Part shown: one piece after another, positions 1 through 6,379 of the stretch | Layout: each line of letters begins with the position of its first letter | Position numbering within the stretch: position 1 is the first letter of the stretch | Source of the DNA: Chloroflexota bacterium | GTDB lineage: Bacteria; Chloroflexota; Dehalococcoidia; DSTF01; RBG-16-68-14 | Direction: 5' to 3' | Assembly: GCA_022573935.1 (NCBI GenBank) | Contig: JACZTE010000019.1 | Location: 1-9,630, forward strand | DNA length: 9,630 bases | Position numbers and translations under genes: made by a program | Notes under the pieces: generated by a model | What the model saw: only the letters and a program-made list of their open reading frames with translations | Told to the model about the DNA's origin: nothing | The model's database searches: none

Positions 1-1019
1 CCCACCATCGACTTGACAGAGCTGATCGGCACCTTGCGCGCCGTCTCCTCGCCCAAGGCCAGCTTGATCGCCGCCGTCTCCGCCTTGTCGTTGAGCTGGG
101 TCGAGGTGCCGTGGGCGTTGATGTAGCTCAGCTCCTCCGGTCGCACGCCGGCCGACTGGAGCGCCCGCATCATCGCGAGCGACTGGCCCTCGGCGTCGGG
201 CGCGGTATCGTCCGTCGCGTCGAACGACCAGCCGGCGCCGGCGAACTCGGCCAGGATGGTCGCGCCGCGCTCCTGCGCGTGCTCCTCGGTCTCCAGCACC
301 AGCACGCCCGCGCCCTCCCCCAGCACGAAGCCCGACCGCTTCGCGTCGAACGGCCGCGACGACCGCTCCGGCTCGTCGTTCCAGTCCTTCGTGAGCGCGC
401 CCAACACCGCCATGGAGGCGATGCCTACCGGGCTCACGATCGCCTCGGCCGCCCCCGCCAGCAGCACCTCGGCGGAGCCGGTGCGGATCATGTTCAGCGC
501 ATGGCCCAGCGCGTCGGTGCCCGAGGCGCAGGCCGAGTTCATCGTGCTGCTGGGCCCGCGCACGCCCAGCACCCGCCCGACGCGCGCCGCCGCCATGTAG
601 GCCCCGCGCTTGGGGATGAGCAGCGGATCCACCCTCTTCGGGCCGCGCTTCTCGATGATCTCCTCCTGCTTGCCGATCTCGAACTGGCCGCCGGAGGAAG
701 CGATCACCACGCCGATCTGGTCGCGCGTCTCGTCGTTCACCTCCAGCCCGGCCTGGCAGAGCGCCTGCTTGCTCGCCGCCACCGCCATCTGGGCGAAGCG
801 GCCGGAGCGGCGCGCCATCTTGAAGTCCATGTGCTGCTGCGGGTCGAACCCCTTTACCTCCGCCGCGATACGCACCGGCCAGCCCGAGGCGTCGAAGAGG
901 GTGATCGGCCCGATGCCGGAGCGGCCTGCGAGCAGGCTCTGCCACGTCGTCTCCACGTCCAGCCCCACCGGGCTGATCACGCCCAGGCCGGTAACGACGA
1001 CTCGCGGGAACTCGCTCAC
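1..1019 (-). CDS. fabF: beta-ketoacyl-ACP synthase II (FabF), C-terminus cut by window edge
   Basis: Condensing enzyme of type II fatty acid synthesis: it elongates acyl-ACP with malonyl-ACP in the cytoplasm. 339 codons are present; the family is about 410 residues, so roughly 75 C-terminal residues lie beyond the edge. The N-terminus reads RVVVTGLGVISPVG. The nucleophile is Cys164 in NSACASGTDA, the first catalytic histidine is His303 in INAHGTST, and the conserved Lys336 sits in SVKSMV. The second histidine of the SVKSMVGH motif would fall just outside the window. The numbering agrees almost exactly with E. coli FabF (Cys163, His303, Lys335). The GTG start is chosen because the conserved strand begins directly after it and AAGGAGG lies 5 nt upstream. 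It is the third gene after the GGDEF-like protein and the hydrolase, 11 nt after the hydrolase stop. A FabF-like synthase in a secondary-metabolite or polyketide context cannot be excluded from this fragment. Confidence 0.95.
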   Translation of the reverse strand, partial: MSEFPRVVVTGLGVISPVGLDVETTWQSLLAGRSGIGPITLFDASGWPVRIAAEVKGFDPQQHMDFKMARRSGRFAQMAVAASKQALCQAGLEVNDETRDQIGVVIASSGGQFEIGKQEEIIEKRGPKRVDPLLIPKRGAYMAAARVGRVLGVRGPSSTMNSACASGTDALGHALNMIRTGSAEVLLAGAAEAIVSPVGIASMAVLGALTKDWNDEPERSSRPFDAKRSGFVLGEGAGVLVLETEEHAQERGATILAEFAGAGWSFDATDDTAPDAEGQSLAMMRALQSAGVRPEELSYINAHGTSTQLNDKAETAAIKLALGEETARKVPISSVKSMV

Positions 1020-1024
1020 AGCAG

Positions 1025-1031
1025 CCTCCTT
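1025..1031 (-). promoter_or_regulatory. fabF Shine-Dalgarno overlapping the upstream stop codon
   Basis: A perfect AAGGAGG reads on the minus strand 5 nt before the fabF GTG. Its first base is the last base of the TGA that ends the alpha/beta hydrolase. This fixes the fabF start and suggests translational coupling between the two genes. Confidence 0.8.
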
Positions 1032-1879
1032 CAGTCCGAGAGGAACTCCTCGATCAGGCGGGCGACCTCATCGGGGCGTTCTTGCGGCAAGAAATGTGTC
1101 GTGTCAGCTACCAGGGCGGTGCGAGCGTGGGGGATCGCCTCCTCCACGTGCTGGTCCATGCCGAACTGAAGCAGGTGGCTCTTCGCGCCCCAGAGGAGCA
1201 GCGAAGGACAGGTCATCTTCGATAGGAGTGCAGGGGAGTCGACGTCCGTCACCGCATCGAAGTACTGCGCCTCGATCTCGGGCGAGCACTTCAGCTCTAC
1301 CTGGCCGTCCTCCCGTTCGCTCGTGCCTTCCTCTACGTACAGGCGGAGCACGTCCTCACGCCACGTCTCGAACATCTCCTTCGCTCGGTACGTCTGGAAC
1401 AGCTCCTCCCGGCTCGGCCAGACGCCTCGCCGCTTGCGAGCCGCTTCGGCCATCGCGTTGGGGTTGCGCCCGCCGGGCGGCCGCTGGAACCACTCCGGCC
1501 GCGGCAAGATCGGCTCGATCAGCACCGCCCGCCGAAGCACGCCCGGATGCTGGGCGGCATGCACCACGATGGTGGTGCCGCCGGACGAATGGCCGGCGGC
1601 CAGCGCGCCCTCCAGCTCCAGCGCTTCGATCAGCCGCTGGAGATCGTCCGCGAACCCCTCGAAGCTGTAGCCGTCCGGAGAGGGATCGCTGTCGCCGTGG
1701 CCGCGCTGATCCACGGCGACGACGCGGAATCGACTCGCCAGCCGCTCGGCGATGGGCCGCCAGAGCGCGGCCAGAAAGCCGGTGGCGTGAATGAGGATAA
1801 GAGGCGGCCCGCCGCCGCCCCAATCGAGGTAATGAATAGCGGCGCCGTCGCTATCGACGACGCCTTCTCGAACTGTCAT
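1031..1879 (-). CDS. alpha/beta hydrolase family protein
   Basis: 282-residue single-domain alpha/beta hydrolase with no signal peptide, so probably cytoplasmic. The oxyanion-hole segment HATGF is at 31-35, the strand and turn VVAVDQRGHGDSD at 53-65, and the nucleophile elbow GHSSG at 96-100 gives Ser98. The catalytic base is probably His262 in DTTHFLPQERPDEV. The usual acid after strand 7 (WGxxD) is replaced: the protein reads LLLWGAKSHLL, with Ser234 where Asp is expected. Glu122 in VLIEPIL, after strand 6, is a candidate substitute. Many family members are esterases, C-C hydrolases or thioesterases; the substrate cannot be read from the sequence, though the fabF neighbour makes an acyl ester or thioester plausible. 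The ATG is preceded by GAAGGG only 2 nt away, a poor spacing, so the start is likely but not certain. A 72-nt gap separates it from the GGDEF-like gene. Confidence 0.88.
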   Translation of the reverse strand: MTVREGVVDSDGAAIHYLDWGGGGPPLILIHATGFLAALWRPIAERLASRFRVVAVDQRGHGDSDPSPDGYSFEGFADDLQRLIEALELEGALAAGHSSGGTTIVVHAAQHPGVLRRAVLIEPILPRPEWFQRPPGGRNPNAMAEAARKRRGVWPSREELFQTYRAKEMFETWREDVLRLYVEEGTSEREDGQVELKCSPEIEAQYFDAVTDVDSPALLSKMTCPSLLLWGAKSHLLQFGMDQHVEEAIPHARTALVADTTHFLPQERPDEVARLIEEFLSD

Positions 1880-1888
1880 CGCCCTTCA

Positions 1889-1918
1889 GTTGTAGGGCAT
1901 CTGAGGGCTGCGGGTCAA
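1889..1918 (-). promoter_or_regulatory. weak candidate promoter before the alpha/beta hydrolase
   Basis: TTGACC (1913-1918) and TACAAC (1889-1894) are 18 nt apart on the minus strand. The predicted transcription start would fall only a few bases before the hydrolase ATG and give an almost leaderless mRNA. This may be chance; read-through from the GGDEF-like gene is the alternative. Confidence 0.2.
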
Positions 1919-1951
1919 CGTCTGGGGAGTGCTTGGTGAGCTTCCGCTCGC

Positions 1952-2395
1952 TTAGCGATCGAGGTGGCGCTGTCCTGCCCGCGCCGCGTCGATAGCCGAC
2001 TGGAGGAGCTCCTGCAGCGTCGCTCCGTCCTCAGGCCCGCAGGCGTATCCGGCCTGCCATTTTGTCGTTCGTATGTACCCGGACCGTATGCTCAGCTCGT
2101 TCTGGAGGCGGTGAGCAAGCGCCTGAGCACCGGAGGCAGGCGTCTCCGGCGCGCCGATGGCCAGCACCTGAGACGGCAGCAGGCCGATCAGGTCGCTCTG
2201 CCGGACGAGTTCGGGCAGGGAGTCGGCTGCCGCTGCGATGAGATCGGTGGCGTCCTCGCCTGAGAGCTGCTGGGGAACGCAAGCCAGGACGGCGTAGGGG
2301 AGATTCTCCTTGGTCGCCCGGTCGATCTCCGCATCCAACTGGTGCCGGAAGTCTTCGCCTGTGTAGAGTCCGTTATCGATCTGCATCGTCTTCAT
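1952..2395 (-). CDS. degenerate single-domain GGDEF-like protein, RxxD I-site retained
   Basis: 147 residues that align along their length with a diguanylate cyclase GGDEF domain. GLYTGEDF (9-16) corresponds to TGLxNRRxF, EIDRATKENLPYAVL (23-37) to the first helix and strand, SDLIGLLPSQVLAIGAPET (67-85) aligns without gaps to SDxxxRYGGDEFxxxLPET, and GPEDGATLQELLQSAIDAARAGQ (120-142) to the terminal helix. The GGDEF signature is replaced by Pro74-Ser-Gln-Val-Leu78 and the metal-binding aspartate region reads LACVPQQ, so no cyclase activity is expected. The I-site RxxD is present as Arg65-Gln-Ser-Asp68, exactly five residues before the lost signature, so c-di-GMP binding is possible. There is no sensor domain, membrane segment or EAL partner. 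The ATG has GGAGGAG a few bases upstream. It is first in the apparent operon with the hydrolase and fabF. The fold is inferred from pattern, not a search. Confidence 0.7.
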   Translation of the reverse strand: MKTMQIDNGLYTGEDFRHQLDAEIDRATKENLPYAVLACVPQQLSGEDATDLIAAAADSLPELVRQSDLIGLLPSQVLAIGAPETPASGAQALAHRLQNELSIRSGYIRTTKWQAGYACGPEDGATLQELLQSAIDAARAGQRHLDR

Positions 2396-2429
2396 GGCTC
2401 TCCTCCGCAGTCTTGCTGTGTCTTCTGCC

Positions 2430-2446
2430 GGACGCTATTAGCGTCC
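2430..2446. promoter_or_regulatory. 17-bp palindrome, candidate operator
   Basis: GGACGCTATTAGCGTCC has perfect 7-bp arms around a 3-bp centre. It lies 35-51 nt upstream of the ATG of the GGDEF-like gene. It could be an operator or a leader hairpin. No run of T follows, so a terminator for the fic transcript is less likely. Confidence 0.4.
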
Positions 2447-2478
2447 CTCATACACTACAACGCTTTGCATCGCCATTT

Positions 2479-2507
2479 CGTATCTGCTACTTGATCTGGC
2501 CCGTCAA
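2479..2507 (-). promoter_or_regulatory. weak candidate promoter for the GGDEF-hydrolase-fabF operon
   Basis: TTGACG (2502-2507) and GATACG (2479-2484) are separated by exactly 17 nt on the minus strand. The -35 is good and the -10 is poor. The predicted start would place the 2430-2446 palindrome in the early leader, consistent with an operator, but the match alone is weak. Confidence 0.25.
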
Positions 2508-2607
2508 TGGCTGGGTGCCGATGTTCACCGACGTATCCAAGCTTGACGTTCAGGGCTCTCTTCGTCCACTGCCGCAGCGAGAGGCGGCGGAAGCGTTGGA
2601 CACTCTA

Positions 2608-3825
2608 TTAGGCCAGCTGTTTGCCGCCTGGAGTTGCGGTAGCCTCAGACTCCTCTTGCACGACCGGTGTTTCGTCATCCTCAAAGAGGGCCAGGTATTG
2701 CCCATAGCTAAAACGTCGGTTTCTCTTTTGGCCAGTGGTCTCCTGCAGCATTCCAAAATCAGCGAATTGGCCAATAAGCGAGTTGGCCGTCCCATACGAA
2801 ATCTCGAGCCTCTCTGACACGCGGGCTACAGTAACCAGCGGAGAATCAAAGAGGAGATTGAGAAGGTTCAAGCCCGTGATACCAACCCCGTTGTCCCGCA
2901 ACAGCATCTCATGTTCGGCACGCAATAGCACGATCGCACGAGCCGTCTCAACCGCTTCGCGTGCCGTCTCAAGAACTCCGCCAAGGAAGAATTTTAGCCA
3001 TCCCTCCCAATGCCCTTCCTTACGAATTGCGGTTAGGCGATCGTAGTATTCGGCGCGTTTGCTCCTAAAGTAGTGACTCAAGTAGAGTAATGGTTTTCGG
3101 AGGGCATTTCGGTGATACAAAAGAAATGTTATTAGGAGCCGGCCAACACGACCATTTCCGTCCAGAAAAGGATGAATTGTTTCAAACTGAGCGTGTGCAA
3201 GCCCGACATGTAGTAGCAGCGGTAGCTGCGACTCGTTGTGCATGAATTTTTCAAATTTGTCTAGCGCATCCTTCATGTCCTCCACTGTAGGAGGTACGAA
3301 GGTCGCCTGAGCTATCGTTGCGCCAGGAGGACCAATCCAATTCTGCGAGGAGCGGAACTCTCCGGGCCTCCGATCACTTCCGCGAACGTCTCTAAGAAGC
3401 TCCGCATGTATCTCCCGAATCAGGCGCAAGGACAATGGAAGGGTGTCCAGGCGGTCAATACCGTAGCTCATTGCAGACACGTAGTTCACAACCTCTTCAA
3501 TGTCTCGCGGTAGCTCACGGCCCTTTGCGTCCAGTTCGTACTCAAGAATATCTTCAAGGGTGCTCTCCGTTCCCTCGATTTGTGAGCTAAGAACCGCCTC
3601 ACGCCGGACATACATTGCGACGAACAACGACGGATTCGGAAGTGTCTCCGTCACTCCGTCCAACCTTCCTAATGCCATGCCGGCATCAGATAGGAGCGCG
3701 AGCATTATGTCATCAAGTATCAGTGGGGGACTAGGTGGTAACGGCGCCGGAACGAAGGCCGTGAATCCTGCAGGCTGTCGGACAAAATGTCCCGCCCTAG
3801 TGGAGCCAGGATTCGCTGAAGTCAT
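2608..3825 (-). CDS. Fic family protein (probable AMP transferase), class II, with C-terminal winged helix
   Basis: 405 residues. Fic proteins usually transfer AMP from ATP to a target protein hydroxyl. The full catalytic motif HPFLDGNGRVGR is at 218-229, with His218 as base and Arg226/Arg229 for phosphate contacts. The inhibitory motif [S/T]xxxE[G/N] is present N-terminally as Ser80...Glu84-Gly85 (SSQIEG), which marks a class II, self-inhibited enzyme. The order is Fic_N-like segment (about 30-115), Fic core (about 135-235), and a winged helix (about 312-378, ITGLNLLNLLF...VARVSERLEISYGTANSLI) followed by an acidic tail. This is the standard layout of chromosomal Fic/DOC-family regulators rather than a FicTA toxin with a separate antitoxin. 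The ATG follows GAGG by 9 nt. Base composition is clearly lower in GC than the neighbours (26 of 60 at 3121-3180 against 41 of 60 at 4381-4440), suggesting transfer. The AMPylated target cannot be inferred. Confidence 0.95.
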   Translation of the reverse strand: MTSANPGSTRAGHFVRQPAGFTAFVPAPLPPSPPLILDDIMLALLSDAGMALGRLDGVTETLPNPSLFVAMYVRREAVLSSQIEGTESTLEDILEYELDAKGRELPRDIEEVVNYVSAMSYGIDRLDTLPLSLRLIREIHAELLRDVRGSDRRPGEFRSSQNWIGPPGATIAQATFVPPTVEDMKDALDKFEKFMHNESQLPLLLHVGLAHAQFETIHPFLDGNGRVGRLLITFLLYHRNALRKPLLYLSHYFRSKRAEYYDRLTAIRKEGHWEGWLKFFLGGVLETAREAVETARAIVLLRAEHEMLLRDNGVGITGLNLLNLLFDSPLVTVARVSERLEISYGTANSLIGQFADFGMLQETTGQKRNRRFSYGQYLALFEDDETPVVQEESEATATPGGKQLA

Positions 3826-3847
3826 CAGAGCTACCTCGACATCTCAA

Positions 3848-3872
3848 CACTGGACCTATTTACTCTCCAGTG
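3848..3872. promoter_or_regulatory. 7-bp inverted repeat in the fic leader
   Basis: CACTGGA (3848-3854) and TCCAGTG (3866-3872) are perfect inverted arms around 11 nt. The repeat lies between the predicted fic transcription start and its ribosome-binding site, ending 22 nt before the ATG. It could be an operator, perhaps bound by the winged helix of the Fic protein itself, or a leader hairpin. Confidence 0.4.
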
Positions 3873-3896
3873 AAATATGGAGCACTTATCGTGTCT

Positions 3897-3925
3897 ATTA
3901 TTTCATAGATAGCCAGAATGTTCAA
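3897..3925 (-). promoter_or_regulatory. sigma70-like promoter of the fic gene
   Basis: On the minus strand TTGAAC (3920-3925) is followed after exactly 17 nt by AATAAT (3897-3902), close to the -35/-10 consensus. It predicts a start near 3890 and a leader of about 65 nt that includes the 3848-3872 inverted repeat. This is the best promoter match seen in the window. Confidence 0.55.
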
Positions 3926-4001
3926 ATAAGCGGCCATAAACATCCAAATGACGGTACACTTGACGGGCTTAAGCAACACATACTTGAAGACATCTGAGAA
4001 T

Positions 4002-4106
4002 ATGGAATTACTCACGACGACCCTACCTGAGAGCATCTTATTTCATCAACACATCAATGCACTGAAACAACTGGCGGTCGAAAACTCTCATATTTCAAAT
4101 CAGTGA
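4002..4106 (+). CDS. possible 34-residue small ORF, unrecognised
   Basis: An ATG-to-TGA reading frame upstream of the CoA-transferase begins MELLTTTLPESILFHQH and ends ENSHISNQ. It is hydrophilic to amphipathic, with no obvious membrane segment or signal. There is no convincing Shine-Dalgarno (only a short GAG before the ATG), and it ends before the likely -10 of the next operon. It could be a remnant, a leader peptide or chance. Confidence 0.15.
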   Translation: MELLTTTLPESILFHQHINALKQLAVENSHISNQ

Positions 4107-4118
4107 AGTAAGAGTATC

Positions 4119-4127
4119 TGCTATAAG
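4119..4127 (+). promoter_or_regulatory. extended -10 promoter of the CoA-transferase/LLM operon
   Basis: TGCTATAAG matches the extended -10 form TGnTATAAT in eight of nine positions with n free. No good -35 lies 17 nt upstream, as is common for extended -10 promoters. The predicted start near 4134 gives a short leader that includes the GAGGAG Shine-Dalgarno at 4138-4143, 7 nt before the ATG. Confidence 0.4.
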
Positions 4128-4150
4128 GGAGCACACTGAGGAGACCCACC

Positions 4151-5368
4151 ATGTCCGGCGCCCTGGAACATATCCGCGTGCTCGATATGACGATCTGGCA
4201 GCAGGGCACCTCCGCCTCTGTCATGCTGGCCGATCTGGGCGCCGATGTGATCAAGATCGAGGAGCCTACCACGGGCGATCCGGGGCGCAAGCTGCTCCTC
4301 CTCCCGAAGCTCGGCCTCAGCGGCTATTTCGAGGCGCTCAACCGAGGAAAGCGCTCGCTGGCTCTGGACCTCAAGCACCCCAAGGGCCGCGACGTGCTCC
4401 TTCGCCTGGCCCGCGACGCGGACGTCTTCCTGACGAACTTCCGGCCCGGCGTCGCCGAGCGCCTCGGCATCGGCTACCGGGAGCTCTCCGAGGCGAACCC
4501 GCGCATCATCTTCGCGCGCGCCTCCGGCTACGGCCGCGAGGGCCCCGACGCGCAGGCCGGGTCGTTCGATATCCTCGGCCAGGCGCGGAGCGGCCTGATG
4601 GCCGTCACCGGCGACCGCGACGGCCCCCCGACGAGCGTCGGCGCGCCCATCGCCGACCAGGTGGGCGGCATGATGGCCGCCTTCGGCATCCTGGCTGCGC
4701 TGCTGCATCGAGAGCAGACCGGCCAGGGGCAGGAGGTCGACGTCTCGCTGTTGGGAAGCTCCATGGCGCTCCAGTCCTTCAACATCACCAGCTACCTCTT
4801 CTCCGGCGACCTGCCCGCACGAGGAGGCGTCGTGGGCTTCTCGCCTTTCTGGAACATCTACCGCGGAAGCGACGGCCGCTACCTGGCCCTCGGCATGCTC
4901 CAGGACCGTCGCTGGCCGGAGATCTGCGAGGCGATCGGCCAACCCGAGCTCGAACACGATGAACGGTTCGCCAGCCGTAGCGCGCGGCTGGGCGACCACC
5001 GCACAGAGCTCACCGCCATCCTGGAGGAGGCGTTCGCCCAACGCCCGGCCGACGAGTGGCTGCGCCGGCTGAGCGAACGGGGCGTCTTCTGCGCCCGCGT
5101 CCAGGACTACGAAGAGCTCTCGCACGACCCGCAAGTGATCGCCAACGGCTACATCGTCGAGGTGGAGCGGCCCGATGGCCCGCCGGTGCGCATGGTGGCG
5201 ACGCCGGTACAGCTCAGCAAGACCCCCGTGAACATTCGCAGCCTGGCGCCGGAGCTGGGCCAGCACACCGAAGAGGTCCTGATCGAGGCGGGCCACAGCC
5301 GGGAGGAGATCGACGCCCTCCGCAGCGAAGGCGTGATCGGCCCGAAGCAAGAGTCTGGAGCGAAGTAG
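4151..5368 (+). CDS. CaiB/BaiF (family III) CoA-transferase
   Basis: 405 residues, the usual length. Family III enzymes move CoA from one acyl-CoA to a free carboxylic acid through an aspartyl anhydride and thioester intermediate, in the cytoplasm. Visible family blocks are RVLDMTIWQQGTSASVMLADLGADVIKIEEP (9-39), LNRGKRSLALDLK (63-75), a Rossmann-like DVFLTNFRPG (91-100), GYGREGPDAQAGSFDILGQARSG (126-148) and VGAPIADQVGGM (163-174). The catalytic Asp169 in the last block is at the same number as in formyl-CoA transferase and CaiB. The C-terminal LSHDPQVIANGYIV is the typical return to the large domain. GAGGAG 7 nt before the ATG supports the start. It is followed after 3 nt by a flavin oxidoreductase. 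The partner acids cannot be read from sequence; the pairing suggests an imported carboxylic acid is activated and then oxidised. Alpha-methylacyl-CoA racemase (same fold) is a less likely alternative. Confidence 0.93.
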   Translation: MSGALEHIRVLDMTIWQQGTSASVMLADLGADVIKIEEPTTGDPGRKLLLLPKLGLSGYFEALNRGKRSLALDLKHPKGRDVLLRLARDADVFLTNFRPGVAERLGIGYRELSEANPRIIFARASGYGREGPDAQAGSFDILGQARSGLMAVTGDRDGPPTSVGAPIADQVGGMMAAFGILAALLHREQTGQGQEVDVSLLGSSMALQSFNITSYLFSGDLPARGGVVGFSPFWNIYRGSDGRYLALGMLQDRRWPEICEAIGQPELEHDERFASRSARLGDHRTELTAILEEAFAQRPADEWLRRLSERGVFCARVQDYEELSHDPQVIANGYIVEVERPDGPPVRMVATPVQLSKTPVNIRSLAPELGQHTEEVLIEAGHSREEIDALRSEGVIGPKQESGAK

Positions 5369-5371
5369 CAC

Positions 5372-6310
5372 ATGCGACTCCCCACCATCTCTGTCCCCAC
5401 GGGCGCCTGGAACACGCGCGCCGGCATCTCCCCCGAAGAGGTGCTCGAAGCGGCCCGCAAGACCGAAGCGGCCGGCATCGACGGCCTCTTCGCCGGCGAC
5501 CACGTCACCTTCTACGGCACCGGCAACGACGCCCTGATCAACCTCGCCGCCGTCGCCACCGTCACCGAGCGCGTGCAGTTGATGACCAGCGTCTACCTCC
5601 TCGCGCTGCGACACCCCACGCCCGTCGCCCTCCAGTGCGCCATGCTCGACCAGCTCGCCGGCGGGCGTCTCGTCCTCGGCGTCGGCATCGGCGGCGAGGA
5701 CCCGAACGAGTGGTGGGCCTGCGGTATCGACCCGAAGACGCGCGCCCGCCGCACGGACGAGGCGCTCCATATCCTCCGCTCGCTCTGGACGCAGGAGGAG
5801 ACGACGTTCGAGGGCAAGTACTTCCAGCTAGACAAGGTGCGCATGCAGCCGAAGCCCTTCCGCGAGGAGGGCATCCCGATCTCCATCGGCGGCCGCTCCG
5901 ACGCCGCCCTCCGGCGCACCGCCCGCTACGGCGACGCCTGGACGGCGATCTGGGTCTCGGCCCGGCGCATGGCGGAGGCGCGCGAGAAGATCGACGAATG
6001 GGCGAAAGAGGAGGGCCGCGAAGACGCCCGCATCGGCCTCGGCCTCCAGGTTTGGTATGGCCTGGACGACGACCGCGACGAGGCGCGGCGGCGGCTGGCC
6101 AAGCGCATGCAGGGCTTCTACAAGATCCCGTTCGAGCGCTTCGAGCGCTACTCCCCGTACGGCCGGCCGGAGGAGATCGCCGAGTTCTTGGTGCCATACG
6201 TTGAGGCGGGCTGCGACCACTTCAACCTGCTGGGCGTGCAGTCCAATCAGGACGAAGTGGTGGACGCGGCGCTGGCCGTGCGCACGGCGCTAGAGAAGCT
6301 GCTGAAGTAA
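5372..6310 (+). CDS. LLM-class (luciferase-like) flavin-dependent oxidoreductase
   Basis: 312-residue TIM-barrel protein of the luciferase-like monooxygenase family, which use FMNH2 or F420 to oxidise or reduce diverse substrates. Family blocks: ISPEEVLEAARKTEAAGIDGLFAGDHV (19-45); VTERVQLMTSVYLLALRHP (64-82); MLDQLAGGRLVLGVGIGG (91-108), the hallmark strand; the long helix RARRTDEALHILRSLW (124-139) with FEGKYFQLDKVRMQPKP (146-162); and IPISIGGRSDAALRRTARYGDAW (168-190), the phosphate-binding region. No signal peptide is seen, so it is cytoplasmic. It starts 3 nt after the CoA-transferase stop with only a distant GGAG, so coupling to the upstream gene is likely. FMN versus F420 use is not resolved: overall the blocks resemble F420-type LLM proteins as much as FMN ones. 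No flavin reductase gene is nearby. Confidence 0.9.
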   Translation: MRLPTISVPTGAWNTRAGISPEEVLEAARKTEAAGIDGLFAGDHVTFYGTGNDALINLAAVATVTERVQLMTSVYLLALRHPTPVALQCAMLDQLAGGRLVLGVGIGGEDPNEWWACGIDPKTRARRTDEALHILRSLWTQEETTFEGKYFQLDKVRMQPKPFREEGIPISIGGRSDAALRRTARYGDAWTAIWVSARRMAEAREKIDEWAKEEGREDARIGLGLQVWYGLDDDRDEARRRLAKRMQGFYKIPFERFERYSPYGRPEEIAEFLVPYVEAGCDHFNLLGVQSNQDEVVDAALAVRTALEKLLK

Positions 6311-6326
6311 ATGGCCTCCAGGTCAC

Positions 6327-6379
6327 CAGCTATGCGCCACGGGAACCACCTCGTAGGGACAAAGCTTCAGCTCTGTCCT
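6327..6379. repeat. intergenic repeat, copy A
   Basis: Begins CAGCTATGCGCCACG and ends in the hairpin GGACA...TGTCC (6357-6378, ten-position arms with one A-C mismatch). A diverged direct copy lies 84 nt downstream. Shared blocks include ATGCGCCACG (6332-6341), an AAC-ACCT block and GGGACA...CTGT. Such families occur scattered in intergenic DNA of large genomes; origin unknown. Confidence 0.6.

Larger units (their letters stand above)
3826..4150. other. divergent AT-rich intergenic region
   Basis: The gap between the fic gene and the CoA-transferase is markedly AT-rich (23 G/C of 60 at 3901-3960). It holds the fic promoter and leader inverted repeat, one possible 34-codon ORF and the extended -10 of the plus-strand operon. 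No tRNA, riboswitch or further conserved gene was recognised. Together with fic it forms one compositional island. Confidence 0.6.

Noticed and set aside
111..1169. 352-codon plus-strand frame over fabF
   Set aside because: Antisense to FabF, whose catalytic residues are intact; the product is Arg/His/Ala-rich and without recognisable motifs.
2521..2817. plus-strand frame beginning MFTDVSKLDVQG, fairly protein-like at its start
   Set aside because: Two thirds of it is antisense to the C-terminus of Fic, there is no Shine-Dalgarno, and the later part turns into a shadow translation.
3826..4150. riboswitch or tRNA in the AT-rich divergent gap
   Set aside because: No cloverleaf, conserved anticodon arm or known riboswitch core could be made out; only the promoter, one dyad and a weak small ORF were found.
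4121..5770. 549-codon open frame on the minus strand opposite the CoA-transferase and LLM genes
   Set aside because: It is the antisense shadow of two genes with clear family motifs; the translation is low-complexity (Ala/Gly/Arg/Asp-rich) with no domain.
5056..6204. 382-codon plus-strand frame across the CoA-transferase/LLM junction
   Set aside because: Out-of-frame shadow of GC-rich coding DNA; the protein is Arg/Pro/Gly-rich low complexity.
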